Shown: positions 51,262 through 62,900, numbered from the stretch's first letter. The stretch: 64,000 bases of DNA from SG8-30 sp963710135 (GCA_963710135.1 CAVPYY010000002.1:62001-126000), one strand, 5' to 3'. Program-made: numbers and translations. Notes: generated by a model from the sequence alone, not told the origin.

Positions 51262-54200
51262 TGGCGGGTTCAACTTTCCTCCAGCGGATGACACAGGCCG
51301 GCAGCCTACTGATCGTCGCGCTGGCGCTCGGCGGCACCAATTGGCGCCGAGGCACAGGCCGACCGGGTCACGACCTACAAGGACGAGAAGGGCTGGAAGC
51401 TCCAGGTCAATGGCGAGGACTTCTACGTCAAGGGCATGGTGTGGGGGTATTCCCCGCGCGGCCAGAACTACACCTACAACCTGTGGGGCGAGTCCGACGA
51501 CTTCATCCGCAAGGTCCTCGACTACGACTTCGGTCTGATGAAGGCCGCGGGCATCAACGCGATCCGCAGCTTCAGCACCATTCCGCCGCAGTGGGTCAGC
51601 TACATCTACCGTGAACACGGCATCATGACGGTGATCAACCCGCTCATGGGCCGCTATGGCTACACGATCGGCGGCAAGTGGGTGCCATTCACGGATTACT
51701 CGGATCCGCTCACCCGCGAGACGCTGCAAGCGGGACACGCTCGAGATCGTCAGGACCTACAAGGACGTCCCGGGCGTGCTGATGTTCGCCTTCGGCAACG
51801 AGAGCAACTACGGGTTGTCGTGGTCCAGTTTCGAGATCGAGAACCTGCCCGAGGGCGAGCAGAACACCGCCAAGGCTCGCTACCTGTACAGCCTCTTCAA
51901 CGAGGTGATGGCCGCCGGCAAGCAGATCGCCCCGAACCACCCGTTCACGATCGTCAATGGCGACATCCAGTACATCGACCTGATCGCCGAACTGTGCACC
52001 GACATGGACCTGCTGGGCAGCAACGTCTACCGCGGCACGAGCTTCACCAACCTCTGGTCCGAGGTCCAGAAGAAGCTGGACATGCCCGTCGTGTTCTTCG
52101 AGTTCGGCAGCGACGCCTTCAACGCGCGCCGCTTCGAGGAGGATCAGCGCTCACAGGCGCTGGTGCTCAAGGAACAGTGGCAGGAAATGTACAACAAGGC
52201 CTATGGCAACGGCGAGGAAGGCAATGCCATCGGCGGGTTCGTGTTCGAGTGGCGCGACGAGTGGTGGAAGTACCTGCAGATCGAGAACCTGGACAAGCAG
52301 GACACCAATGCCTCCTGGTCGAACCAGGCCTATCTGTTCGACTGGGCCGAGGGCAAGAACAACATGAACGAGGAGTGGTTCGGCGTCACGGCGCTCGGAC
52401 TGCCCAACGCGGACGGCGTGTACGAGGCGAGGCCGAGGATGGCCTACGACGTGCTGGCCGAAGTCTTCGCCATGGATCCGTACACCGCTGGCAAGAACCG
52501 GATCAACGCCATGTTCGCGAACATGGACGTCGGGCTCTACGAACTGCGTGGCGATGTCCGTCAGCTCAAGGCGGACAGCCGGGAGAATCGGCGCAAGCTG
52601 CAGTTTACCGGCGGCGACATCCGCGGCGAGTTCGCCTTCCGCGGCACCGAGGAGGAGATCCGCATCAATGGCGAGGATGCCATCGAGTTCTCCAATGGGC
52701 AGATGCTGTTCCTCGACTTCGCCTTCCAGCCTAACGAGAACCTCGAAGGACAGTTCTCGCTCAACGTGCTGGGCAACGTCGCCGAAAAGCGGCCGCTCGA
52801 GTTCTCCTACGGCGACCGCGGCCTGCCGCTCACCATCCGGACCGAGCAGCTGGTCGGCGACGCCTTCGAGACGCGCGAGGTCACGCTGAACGATCGCGAG
52901 CGGGTCGAGATCTATGACTTCAGCGCCACCTATCGTGGCGAGCTGTTCGACGCGGAAGCGTTCTACCACACGCCCCGGTTCCACTGGGGCTACAAGGGCG
53001 ACTTCTTCGGACTGGTGCGCGAGGCAACCGACATCTCTGGCATAGACGTCTGGGACGCGAAGGCGCCAGAGGGCGTCGAGATCCGCGGCAAGGGTGCGCT
53101 CGAAGGCTTCACCCTGCTCGGAGGCCCGGAGGTGTACTGGGGGGCGAACCCCAAGGCCGTGCTCAAGTACGACTTCGAGGTCGGCAAGGTCGGCATGAGC
53201 CTCATTCACTCCGAGGACGTCTCCCGACAGGGGCAGGGCGCATCGGCGACCCAGGCGACCGAGCGGCAGTCACGGCAGACGACGCTCTATGCCACGATGG
53301 AGCCGCTCGAAGGCTACAAGCTCGAAGTCGGCGGCATCATGGCGGCGACCGAGAAGGTGGACGAGGTCTACACGCGCATCGACGACGCCGGCAACATCTA
53401 CCGGGACGAGATCAAGTTCGAGGACACACTGGGCCTGAAGGCCAAGCTGTCCTTCTCGCTGCTGGGTGCCGAAACTTACGTTTCCGCCCATCACGCCGGG
53501 CTGGTCGCGGACGGCGGCGATCCGCTCAAGACCTTCGGCGTCAGCGATCCGAGCCGGCTGCCCTACTCGGGCCTGGGAAACAAGGAGGAGTACGAGGCCG
53601 GAATGATCATGCATTTCGGCAATTTCATGCTCTATCCGCGGGTGATGTACCGCGACAATCTGGTCGGTGCCAACCCGTTCATCCTGCCCTCCATCACGCC
53701 GGACGGAACGCTGAATCCCGGCCTGATCCCGCGCACCCGGGATACCGATCCGTTCGCGGTGCTTGGCAATCGCGAAGCGCGATCGGCGGAGATGTTCCTG
53801 ACCTGGGACCCGACCGGCGCCACGCCGTTCTACGACTGGGACAACGACTGGCGCGAGGATGCCAGGTTCGCTTTCAACGTCGGCGGCACCTACACCGAGT
53901 TCCCGACGCCGACGGACGCCTACCTGTTCTTCTTCGAACCGACCGGCGTGAACGCGTCGTTCGGCCAGGGACTGCCCGGCGGAGGACGTCTGGGCGGTCA
54001 CCAGCAGGATGGTCTTCAACCCGAGTCCGAAGGCCCGGTTCATTGCCAGGGTGGTCAGGGGTTTCGAGCAATCGACCGGCGATCCCACCGGCGGCGCCCG
54101 CGACTTCTTCGAGATCCACGGCAAGGCGGTACTGAATCGCCGGCACCTGATCTCCGGCTACTTCATGAAGGACAGTTGGGGTCCGTATGACTTCTACCGG

Positions 54201-54422
54201 CAGTTCAACATCACCTACCCGGAGCAGTACCGGATCGACTACGCGTATCTCCTCAACGGTGCGGGGACGCTTGGCTCGCGCATGGACGAAGAGCGCGCCA
54301 GCAAGATCGGCATCCGGGCGACCCTCCGGACGACCGACGAGAACTCACCGGATGACGAGTATCTGGGCGGTCTCAATGACCACCTGTTCCTCGTCGTCGC
54401 ATATTTCACCTATCGCTTCTAG
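51262..54422 (+). CDS. TIM-barrel glycosidase fused to outer-membrane beta-barrel, frame breaks
   Basis: About 1050 codons across three breaks (near 51339, 51727 and 53982, each an apparent extra base). Signal peptide LLIVALALGGTIGAEAQA. Residues about 25-420 form a clan GH-A glycosidase: NGEDFYVKGMVWGYSP start, acid/base in FGNESNYG (about residue 180), nucleophile in VVFFEFGSDA (about 278). From about residue 450 to the end there is no glycosidase homology that I recognise; strands alternate hydrophobic and polar residues with many aromatic girdle residues, and the last residues are FLVVAYFTYRF, the usual signature of an outer-membrane barrel. The protein therefore appears to be an enzyme anchored by its own barrel. 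Sits between the binding lipoprotein and another lipoprotein. Confidence 0.78.
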
Positions 54423-54455
54423 CAAGCGCTGGGCACTGGCGGAGAGAATACTGAC

Positions 54456-55196
54456 ATGAGCAACGGACTTCGAAAGACCAGTCGCCGCAATCCAGGCCGC
54501 CTGCTGGCGACGGTGCTGCTGAGCGCCTCCGCGGCCATGGTGGCCGGCTGCGCGGGCGAGCCGGGCGCGGGCGACGGCGAGATCATCAACGCCATCATCC
54601 TGCCCACCGATACGCTGGTGAACCTCGCTTGCGAGGACGTCGGCATCTTCACGGAGCAGTGCATCCTCGACGATCCCGAGAATCCGTTCTCGAAGATCGC
54701 GATCCTCGAGTTCGACATCAACAACCCGAACGCGACCAACAAGTTCGCCTTGTTCAATTCCATTCCGGCCGGTCGCATCGGTGCCAAGGCGCGCTACTAC
54801 TTCTGGGCGACCGCGCTCGCGCGCCGCGCTTCGGGCGAGAACCAGTTCTATACCGCGCTGGCGCTGCACGAGCTGTGGAACTACAACAGCGATCCCATCA
54901 TCCAGGCGCAGGCGCTGAAGGCGTACCGGTCCGTACTCGACAACTTCTTTGGCTCGGTGACGGTGTTCACCTGCTGTCCGGCGGTCAGTCCCACCGGCGA
55001 GCCGGTGCCGTTCTCAGTCGGGCTGAACGAGCTGACCGCGGACAACCTGTATCGAACCGATGCGACCGGTTTCGCGCGGCTGGTTCCGGGCGACCCGCTG
55101 CTGGTGCAGTCGCTGCTGCTCGACTGGGGCTACACCTACCGTCCCGCGAGCCCGCCCAACTACACTGACGGGCTGGTGTTCGTGAACCGCGGCTGA
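54456..55196 (+). CDS. Unknown lipoprotein of the glucan locus
   Basis: 246 residues, unbroken, 34 bases after the barrel fusion gene. Lipoprotein signal with lipobox VAGC (residues about 28-31). The body is mainly helical (ARYYFWATALARRASG, FYTALALHELWNY, QALKAYRSVLDNFFG) and may form TPR-like hairpins; a CC pair (TCCPAV) lies near residue 173. I do not recognise the family. Its position suggests a periplasmic or outer-membrane partner of the barrel glycosidase, for example in assembly or substrate handover. Confidence 0.8.
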   Translation: MSNGLRKTSRRNPGRLLATVLLSASAAMVAGCAGEPGAGDGEIINAIILPTDTLVNLACEDVGIFTEQCILDDPENPFSKIAILEFDINNPNATNKFALFNSIPAGRIGAKARYYFWATALARRASGENQFYTALALHELWNYNSDPIIQAQALKAYRSVLDNFFGSVTVFTCCPAVSPTGEPVPFSVGLNELTADNLYRTDATGFARLVPGDPLLVQSLLLDWGYTYRPASPPNYTDGLVFVNRG

Positions 55197-55216
55197 GCCG
55201 GTTCCGGGACCATTCG

Positions 55217-56996
55217 TTGCGGCGGACCCTGCTTGCCGCCGCGCTTCTGGTGTGGGCGGTCAGTCCGCCGCCGGCGGTCGCGCAACAACCCGTTACCGTG
55301 GAGCTACGGCAGACGGAGAAGGGTTGGCAGCTGCTGCGTGGCGGCCAGCCGTACTTCATCCGCGGGGCAGGCGGCGACGCGTCGCTCGAGGCACTGGCCG
55401 CCGCCGGGGCCAACTCGGTGCGAACCTGGGGCGGCGATGTCGGTAGCCTGCTCGACGATGCGCAGGCCCTCGGCCTGACGGTTACCGTCGGCATCTGGCT
55501 CGGCCATGAGCGTCACGGTTTCGACTACTCCGACGCCGGGCAGGTCGCGGCACAGCTCGAGCGGGCCCGGCAGATGGTGCTGCGCTACCGCGATCATCCT
55601 GCGCTCCTTCTGTGGGGCATTGGCAACGAGATGGAGGGCTTTGCCGAGGGCGACGACCCGGCCGTCTGGGCTGCGGTCAACCAGGTCGCGGCGATGGTCA
55701 AGGAACTCGATCCGAACCACCCCACCATGACCGTCACCGCGTTCGTGCATGGCAAGCGGATCGACTTCGTGCACCGGCGCTGTCCGGCGATCGACATACA
55801 TGGTGTCAACGCCTACGCGGCGGCCGGACGGGTCCCGGAGCTGCTGCGCGCTGGAGGCGCGACCAAGCCCTTCGTGTTGACTGAATTCGGACCGCCGGGA
55901 CCTTGGGAAACTGCGCGGACCGAGTGGGGCGCACCGTACGAGCCGACCAGCGAGGAGAAGGCGCGGTTCTACCGGGAGACCTACCAGACCGCGATTCTGG
56001 ATGCGCCGGGTCTGGCACTCGGCTCCTATGCCTTCCTGTGGGGCCACAAGATGGAGGGCACCGAGACCTGGCTGGGAATGTTCCTGCCGGATGGGTCACC
56101 CACCGCGGCGGTCGATGTGATGACTGAGCTGTGGTCCGGCCGGCCAGGCACCGGGCACGCGCCCGTCGTCGCGCCGCTGGTGGTCGAGGGTCCGGCCGAG
56201 GTCGATCCCGGAGCAATCGTCGCCGTACGCTCGACGGTGACGGATCCCGACGGCGGCGAGGTCCGGGTCCGCTGGGCGCTGCGGCCGGAGTCGGGTGAGT
56301 ACCAGACCGGCGGCGACTTCAAGCGCAGCCCACCGGAGATCGCCGGCGTGATCGTCGACTCTGGTCGCGACCGGCGTGCGTCTGCGGATGCCCGACGAGC
56401 CCGGGCCCTATCGCCTGTTCCTGTACGCTTACGACGACAGCGGCAGGGCCGGCACCGCCAACCTGCCGCTACGGGTGCGTGGAGCAGCCAGACCCCGCAT
56501 GCCTGTCGCCGTCTACGAGGAGGGTTTCGAGGGCATGCCCTGGGTGCCCTCCGGATGGATGGGCGGCACCGAGCACCTGACGCTCGACGGTGACCAGCAG
56601 GCCGTGGTGCACGAGGGCGACAGGGCGGTACGCATCCGCTACGAGGGCAAGTCCGGCTGGGCGGGTATCGCCTGGCAGGATCCGCCCAACAACTGGGGTG
56701 AGCAGGACGGCGGCCACGATCTGCGTGGCGCCACGGCGCTCGAGCTGTGGGCGCGCGGCGAGTACGGTGGCGAGCGGGTGAGTTTCGGCGTGGGCCTCAT
56801 CGAACGGGATCGCGCCTTTCCCGACTCCGCCGTCGTCAAGATCGACGGCATCACGCTGACCCGGGACTGGCGGCGCTACCGCGTGCCGCTGAAGGGCGAG
56901 GACCTGGCTCGTATCCGCACCGGCTTTGTCGTCACCCTGACCGGCCGGGCCACCCCCGTGACCGTCTACCTCGACAGCATCCGCTTCATTCGCTGA
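55217..56996 (+). CDS. Secreted TIM-barrel glycosidase with C-terminal binding-like domain, frame break
   Basis: About 593 codons from a TTG at 55217, 20 bases after the previous stop. Signal peptide LLAAALLVWAVSPPPAVA. Residues about 30-330 form a clan GH-A barrel: LRGGQPYFIRGAGGDAS, acid/base in WGIGNEMEG (about residue 137), nucleophile in FVLTEFGPPG (about 223). An Ig-like region (about 330-420) and a CBM-like sandwich (EGFEGMPWVPSGWMGG to VYLDSIRFIR) follow. One break near 56362 lies between them. The family is GH2- or GH5-like; the exact number cannot be assigned by eye. Probably another beta-glucan enzyme by context. Confidence 0.8.
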
Positions 56997-57002
56997 TGGG
57001 AT

Positions 57003-58031
57003 TCAACGGGGCGCGGGCCCGGTTGAGTCCCGGATGACCAGGCTGGAAGCCACCATCGCGGTATCCGATCCGGAGTCGTCCGCGCCGTCGACCAGGGCCA
57101 GCACGGCTCGCTCGGCCATGCGCGCCAGCGGCTGGCGGATGGTGGTCAGCGCAGGGTAGACGTGGGTGGCGAGCGCGCTGTCGTCGAAGCCGACGATCGA
57201 CAGGTCCTGGGGAATGCGGAGTCCCTGACGCAGGGCGATGCGCAGCACCCCTGCCGCCATATCGTCGTTGGCCGCGAAGATCGCGGTCGGTGGGTGCTGC
57301 AGCGCCAGCATCGACTTCGCCGCGGCCTCACCGGACTTGACGGAGTTGTCTCCGGCCACGACGAGGCTCTCGGTGTACTCGAGGCCGCTCTGCTGCAGGC
57401 CGTCGACGTATCCCCGCAGCCGATTGCCGACAGCCGTGTGGTCCGGATGTCCGGACACGAACGCGATTCTGCGGTGCCCGAGCGAGGCCAGGTAGCACGT
57501 CATTTCCGCGCAGACCTCCCGGTCGTTGGTGACCACCGCCCGTCCATCCAGCGTGCCGTTCCCGGGTGACAGACAGACCAGTGGCGTCCCGGTCTCCGCG
57601 ATCGCCTGCACCATGTGGGGCATGTTGGACAATGGGGCCGCAAAGATGACGCCGTCAGGACGCACCCGGCCGACGAGGTCCTGGAGTTCTCCCCGGACAT
57701 CCGCCGCATCGTACAGACAGGGGTGAATCAGCAGCTCGTAGTGCCGCTGGCGGCAGGCGCGCAGCGCGCCATGCTGCAGGCGGTTGACGTAGGCGGCGCT
57801 CGGCGACTCGTATCGGCCGGGGTCGTCATAGACGAGCACGATCAGGTGGGAACGCTGCCGGGCCAGACTGCGGGCGGAGAAATTCGGACGATAGTCCAGC
57901 TGGGCGATGGCGCGCTCCACCCGTTCCCGGGTCGACTGGCGCACGTTCGGCTCGCCGTTGGCGACCCGCGACACGGTCTTTATCGATACGCCTGCCAGCT
58001 CGGCGACGTCGTCTATCGTGACCCTCGGCAT
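57003..58031 (-). CDS. LacI-family transcriptional repressor of the glucan locus
   Basis: 342 residues, unbroken. The start at 58031 places the helix-turn-helix at the N-terminus (VTIDDVAELAGVSIKTVSRV). The hinge YRPNFSARSLA and a periplasmic-binding-protein-like ligand domain follow (DGVIFAAPLSNM, GHRRIAFVSGHPD, IFAANDDMAAGVLR, DLSIVGFDDS). It is the last gene of the leftward operon with two GH17s and the phosphorylase-like gene, and is convergent with the glycosidase at 55217. It is the best candidate to bind the palindromes at 42078 and 46941, with a glucan fragment as inducer; this is inference. Confidence 0.92.
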   Translation of the reverse strand: MPRVTIDDVAELAGVSIKTVSRVANGEPNVRQSTRERVERAIAQLDYRPNFSARSLARQRSHLIVLVYDDPGRYESPSAAYVNRLQHGALRACRQRHYELLIHPCLYDAADVRGELQDLVGRVRPDGVIFAAPLSNMPHMVQAIAETGTPLVCLSPGNGTLDGRAVVTNDREVCAEMTCYLASLGHRRIAFVSGHPDHTAVGNRLRGYVDGLQQSGLEYTESLVVAGDNSVKSGEAAAKSMLALQHPPTAIFAANDDMAAGVLRIALRQGLRIPQDLSIVGFDDSALATHVYPALTTIRQPLARMAERAVLALVDGADDSGSDTAMVASSLVIRDSTGPAPR

Positions 58032-58101
58032 CCTTGCATCCCCAACATCCCCATCACGGTTTGACCAAGCCTCTGCGCGGCGCTCTTGCCGGCTCTCCCG
58101 G

Positions 58102-59070
58102 TCAGGATCCAACGAGGTCCGGATACAGGTCCGTCATCACCAGCTTGGGCGTCCGGTCGACGTTGAACAGTCCCCAGTGCTTCTCGGGCTCCAGCGGGTC
58201 GTCGGAACCCTTCCAGGGCTCGTCGAAGGCTTCGAATACGAAAGTCAGGATCTGCGCCTCGGTGGTCCAGTCCATGAGCTGCCGGTAGTAACTGGCCTGA
58301 AGTTCCTCGGACGCGTTGTGCGGATCGATGCCGCGACCATTGGCGGCGGTGGTCCACCCGGCCTCGGTGATCACCACCGGCTTGCCCGGATAGTGCCCGA
58401 CCACCGAGTAGTAGTTCTGCTTGGTGTACTCCAGTGCGTCGTGGATCGAGCGGTACTCCCAGGCCGGGTAGGTGTGCACGGCGATGAAGTCGAGCACGTC
58501 GGCGAGCGGCTCCAGCTTGTAGGTCCAGGGCACGTAGTTTTCGCAGAAGGTGATCGGTTGCCGGACCGCGCGTTTCACTTCGTTGACGTACGCGATCAGG
58601 GCGTCGACCGGCACCATGTGGTCGGTCCACTCGACGCTGGCCTCGTTGCCCACCGACACGGAGAAGACCGTATCCCGATGACGGTTCGCCAGCTCGATCA
58701 GTCGATGGACTTCGGCCGCATTGGCCTCGCGGTTGGCGGCCAGCGTTTCGTCGCTGAAATGCGCGCCCCAGGGACAGTGCGGGTTGCTCATCTCCGCCGC
58801 CATGTCGAGTCCCAGCATCACCTTGAAGTCCAGCGCCTCCTCGCGGATCACCTCGAGAACCGTCTGCGCGTGCGGACTGCAGTCGTACAGCCGCAGGTAG
58901 CGCCAGTTCCTGGCCAGGATCTGCAGGTCCTCGCGGATCTGGTCGCGTGAGGGATAGCTGCGGGTCACTGGGCTCTGCCCCTCGCGGTAGCCGGAGTAGC
59001 AGATGGCGTTGCCATGGATCAGGCGCTGGCGTCCTGCTCCATCGGGCCCGCCGACCGGCACATCAAACAT
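58102..59070 (-). CDS. GH17 family protein (no signal peptide)
   Basis: About 322 residues, unbroken. The start at 59070 has AGG seven bases upstream and overlaps the stop of the previous GH17 gene by 8 bases; an ATG at 59085 is possible. GH17 barrel: ICYSGYREGQSP, acid/base in VSVGNEASVEW, HTYPAWEYRS, nucleophile in VVITEAGWTTA, and FVFEAFDEPWKGSDDP. It is clearly related to the secreted GH17 at 44494-45525 but has no signal peptide, so it is predicted cytoplasmic. It could act on imported oligosaccharides as hydrolase or transglycosylase. Confidence 0.9.
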   Translation of the reverse strand: MFDVPVGGPDGAGRQRLIHGNAICYSGYREGQSPVTRSYPSRDQIREDLQILARNWRYLRLYDCSPHAQTVLEVIREEALDFKVMLGLDMAAEMSNPHCPWGAHFSDETLAANREANAAEVHRLIELANRHRDTVFSVSVGNEASVEWTDHMVPVDALIAYVNEVKRAVRQPITFCENYVPWTYKLEPLADVLDFIAVHTYPAWEYRSIHDALEYTKQNYYSVVGHYPGKPVVITEAGWTTAANGRGIDPHNASEELQASYYRQLMDWTTEAQILTFVFEAFDEPWKGSDDPLEPEKHWGLFNVDRTPKLVMTDLYPDLVGS

Positions 59071-59950
59071 ACTTGGGCCTGCCATCCTTGTCCCACAGGC
59101 CCCAGTACGCGCCCACGTCGCCTTCGGCCGCGACCTTCCAGGCCTCGTCGAAAGCGGCAAAGTAGAACACGTCGATACCGTCTTCCTCCGCCCACCGGAA
59201 GGTGTCGACGAAGTATTTCACGGCGTTCTCGAAGGACGGCATCGCGCCGCCGGTGGGCGAGCCGACGCCGGGCCAGCCGGTTTCGCTGACGATGACCGGC
59301 TTGCCCTGCCCCGCGCGTACTGCGCGGCGGTACATTTCCTTCATGTACAGCAGCGCGTGCTCCGCCGGACAGCCCTCCCAGAACGGGTAGCAATTGGCGA
59401 GGATCACGTCGCAGGCCGCGCTGACGCGCGGATAGTCGACGAACTTGAAGTAGGCATCGACATAGCCGACCGGGATGCCCGGCACGGCGGCCTTCGCCCG
59501 CTCGATGAACTCGAGCAGCTCGTCCTCGACCAGGTCGCCGCGCAGCAGCACCTCGTTGCCGACGCCGAGGATGTCGGCCTGGCCGTCGCGCGCCAGGTGG
59601 ATGGCGTTCTGCATCTCGGCCTCGTTCTGCTTGCCGTCTTCCCCCAGCCAGACCCCGACGAGGGTCTTGAGACCCTGGCTCTTCGCGACCGCGGGAATCA
59701 GCTCGTTGCCGTCGGTGCAGGAGAACGTGCGGATCCACTTCGCATACGGCTGCACTATCGACAGGCGTTCGCGGATCTGCGCCTCGCCCACGGGATCGCC
59801 GGGTCCCTGGCCCTCCATATAGGGACTGAAGCAGAGTCCGTGGATCCCGGCTTCGAGGATCCGTCGGACCAGCGCACGCAACTCGTCGGCCGACAGTCCG
59901 TCGACATTGACTCCGGCAAGCGACATCTTTCTTTGGTAAACGTTCGACAT
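59063..59950 (-). CDS. GH17-like protein (no signal peptide)
   Basis: 295 residues, unbroken. GH17-type barrel with acid/base in LGVGNEVLLRG and nucleophile in VIVSETGWPGVG, plus FYFAAFDEAWKV near the C-terminus. It starts with SPYMEGQGPGDP in place of the usual YSGYR block and is more diverged than the other two GH17s. No signal peptide. It lies 18 bases after the phosphorylase-like gene and overlaps the next GH17, so the four genes of this operon are probably translated together. Confidence 0.87.
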   Translation of the reverse strand: MSNVYQRKMSLAGVNVDGLSADELRALVRRILEAGIHGLCFSPYMEGQGPGDPVGEAQIRERLSIVQPYAKWIRTFSCTDGNELIPAVAKSQGLKTLVGVWLGEDGKQNEAEMQNAIHLARDGQADILGVGNEVLLRGDLVEDELLEFIERAKAAVPGIPVGYVDAYFKFVDYPRVSAACDVILANCYPFWEGCPAEHALLYMKEMYRRAVRAGQGKPVIVSETGWPGVGSPTGGAMPSFENAVKYFVDTFRWAEEDGIDVFYFAAFDEAWKVAAEGDVGAYWGLWDKDGRPKYV

Positions 59951-59968
59951 GGCGTGAGTCTCGTTGGG

Positions 59969-62900
59969 TCAGTGCGCAAAGAGCTGGTCGGGGCGAAGGT
60001 CGACGACGATCTGCCTGATTTGCCCCGAACGCCTGAACAGCAGGGCGCTGTCGTCGGCGGACAGGACGGCATCGGGATAGTGGCGCTGCTCGGAGCTCGC
60101 CAGGGTGAGCGTGAGTCCGGGCCCGCGGTCTCCCGCGAGGCGATAGACGATCGGAACCTGGCACCAGGTGAAGGCGAGCGCGTCTGCAGGCACCGGCAGG
60201 TCCTGCCAGACACCTGCGCCGTCGAGGTAGCGGAAGTTGCGTGGCTGCCGCAGCAGTTCCTGCGGCCGCAGCAGCGCCGGCTGGAAACGGGCGCGGCCGT
60301 CGCGCACGCGAACTCCCAGCTCGCCGAAGCGCGTCAGCACCTCTTCCTTGACCTGTCCGGTCATGCCCGGCTGGCTGGCGCCGCCGTGGCCGGGCGTGTG
60401 CGAGTAGGGGTCCGTCGGGAACGCGCCGTACTCGGCCGGCGTCTTGTTGAAGCCGAGGCCGGCGCGGACGCGATAGTACAGCTCCCCGAGGCGCCTGACG
60501 GCCGGCGCCTCGGCGCCGCCGTCGAGGGCGGCGAAGTAGATCTCCTGCACCACCAGCAGCAGCTTCGAGACCATGTGCCAGTAGATGCAGCCGAGGCCCT
60601 CGAAACCGAACATCGTGCCCGACCGTCCGGTGAAGGCCTGGTGATCGAAGACTTCCTCGAACAACGATGTCAGCGGCTCGCGGGCCGCCGCGGCCTGGGC
60701 CGCGTAGCGCTCGTCCAGCCGGCCCAGTTCTGCCTCGAGGTCCCGGGCGTTGCGGAAGTCCGAGTTGAACCGGTAGCAGCCGTCGGCGTCGCGCACCACG
60801 ATCTGCGCATTGCCGGCCGCCGTGAGTGCCACGAGCAACGGGATCGATCTCACCGCCGCGTCAGGAATCCGGTTCTTGTCGAGAAAGCCCGGCAGCTCGC
60901 GGTCCGGGTAGAGCATGAAGCTCTGCTGGTCCGCGCGGTACAGCTCGCTGCCGAACAGCGACTCGAGCAGCGCCACGGACTCGCGCGGCGGGATGGCGCC
61001 GGAGCTGAGCGCTGCGACCTGTCCCTCGAGCATCGGATACAGGGTATCCGTCGTGATCCGATCGCGCGCGCGTTCGAGCAGGTTGTAGGCATGGTAGAGA
61101 CCGTCCTCGCGGCGGTTCCTGCCGATGCTGTGGTCGAGCGCGGCGAGCGCGTCGGCCAGGAACCCGCGGGCCAGGTCCGGATCGATGCGGCACTTGCCCG
61201 ACATGCGCGCGTTCTCGTAGACGCTCTCCCGGTACCGGCTGGACGCTTCGCCGAGGGCCGTGAGCAGCGCCAGCGCCTGCTCGCCCGTGACCTCATCGCG
61301 CGCCAGCACGCTGCGGAATTGCCGCAATGCCGCGCCGCTCTCGCCGAGCCACTGGCCGACCTCGTTCGACAGCTCGATGGGCTCTCCCTCGCTCGCCAGC
61401 AGCGACTGCAGGAAGCGGACGTAGCGGCGCAGGTAGTAGAGGGTCACCATGGACAGGCCCTGGCCGACCAGCGCGTTGTTGGCGTCGTTCCACTCGGGGC
61501 GCTGGGTGTTCATCCAGATGCCGCCGTCGACCACCAGGTTGCCGAGCTTGCCGAGCAGGGGCACCAGCAGCTTCTCGAGCAAGGTGACCTGGTAGACCTC
61601 GCCGTGCTCGTCGAGCACGAGCTTGCCGTCGGCGCCCAGGGTCTCGACCAGGTGCTCGATCCGCGTCGCCAGTGCCTGGTCGTAGTCGACGGTGTGCTTC
61701 GGGTCGTCGAGCAGGGCAGCGAGGGGCCGGATCCGGTACGGGACGTTGGCATAGGCGAACAGCGGCTCGTGCAGCAGCGCCGCCAGCCGTGCGGGATGGA
61801 AGTCCTGCGACAGCTCCAGGAACTTGAGCAGATAGATGATCTGGTGGTCGCCCCAGTACCCGATGTAGCTCCACGGGTCCTCGGGATCTTCGACTTCCCA
61901 GTCGATGCCGGTCTTGGTGACCCGGTAAGGGTTGTAGCCGTCCATGGTCGAGCCATTGACGAACTTGGCGATCATGTTCTCGGTGAAATCCGGGTAGCTG
62001 AACGCCAGCGCTTCCCAGTTCTGGAAGATGTCGCGCCAGTTGCCCTCGTACCAGTACACCGGCCGGCCGTCACGGTCCTTGATCCTGATGTTGAACTGGT
62101 TCCACGGACGGCTGGGGTCGCCGTGGCGACGGCCGTAGGCCAGCGGCAGGTACTCAAGGCAGAGGCGGGCAAGCTGCGGGTCGCCGCTCTGACGCACCGA
62201 CGCCAGCAGCTCCCTGAACTCGAGGGTCTCCGGCAGCGAATCCAGCAGCGCCCGCGACCGCCCGTGGACGACCTTGTTGAACGCCCGCAGGGTCTCGCTG
62301 AAATCGCGCGACGACACCTGGTAGTGAATGGGGAAGCAGCCGCCGCGCAGCACGTTGAACACCACATTGGCGTAGTGATGCACCGCGACGTTTTCCTCGG
62401 CCGTGCATTGCACGGCGTCGCAGGCCGCCATCAGGTGACCGAAATCGTCTGAGTCTTGCTGTACGGACTCTTCGATCGCTGCGGCGAGCGCGGCGGGGTC
62501 GGCCAGTCGCCGGCGCAGCGCCACCACGCGCGCCTGGCTCAGCTCGAGGTCGGCGACGATCTGCCACTGCGCGGTGGCACCGGGCGCCAGGTCCAGCGTC
62601 TGCGCCACCATGAATGCCCCGCGGACGCCGCGGGTATGGTCCTCGGGCATGAGCGGCCGGCCGCGGCGGAAACCGCCGAGCTGCGCGGACGACACCAGCG
62701 TGGTCGGCGCATCGAGCCCGAGGCAATAGGCGACGTTGGCCTTCAAGGACTCGCTGGGCTCGGCACGATCGGTGATGCCCGCATACAGCGTGTACAGCAC
62801 CAGTCCGCCCTCGAGGCGCTCGGTCCACTTGTACGCATCGACGAGATTGCTCGAGTTGGCCTGCGTGAAGCGCGGCGTGCCCGCCGGAAGAATGTTCTGC

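Noticed and set aside
51262..54422. Two genes, a glycosidase followed by a separate porin
   Set aside because: No stop, ribosome site or signal peptide separates the halves; the frame reads through about 51730-53980 without interruption across the junction.
59003..62452. Very long open frame (1149 codons) on the + strand
   Set aside because: It is antisense to the phosphorylase-like and GH17 genes, has no recognisable domains, and its residue composition (Ala, Arg, Gln, Val rich) is that of a high-GC shadow frame. The same applies to 14381-16843, 33235-35592 and 4827-6680.
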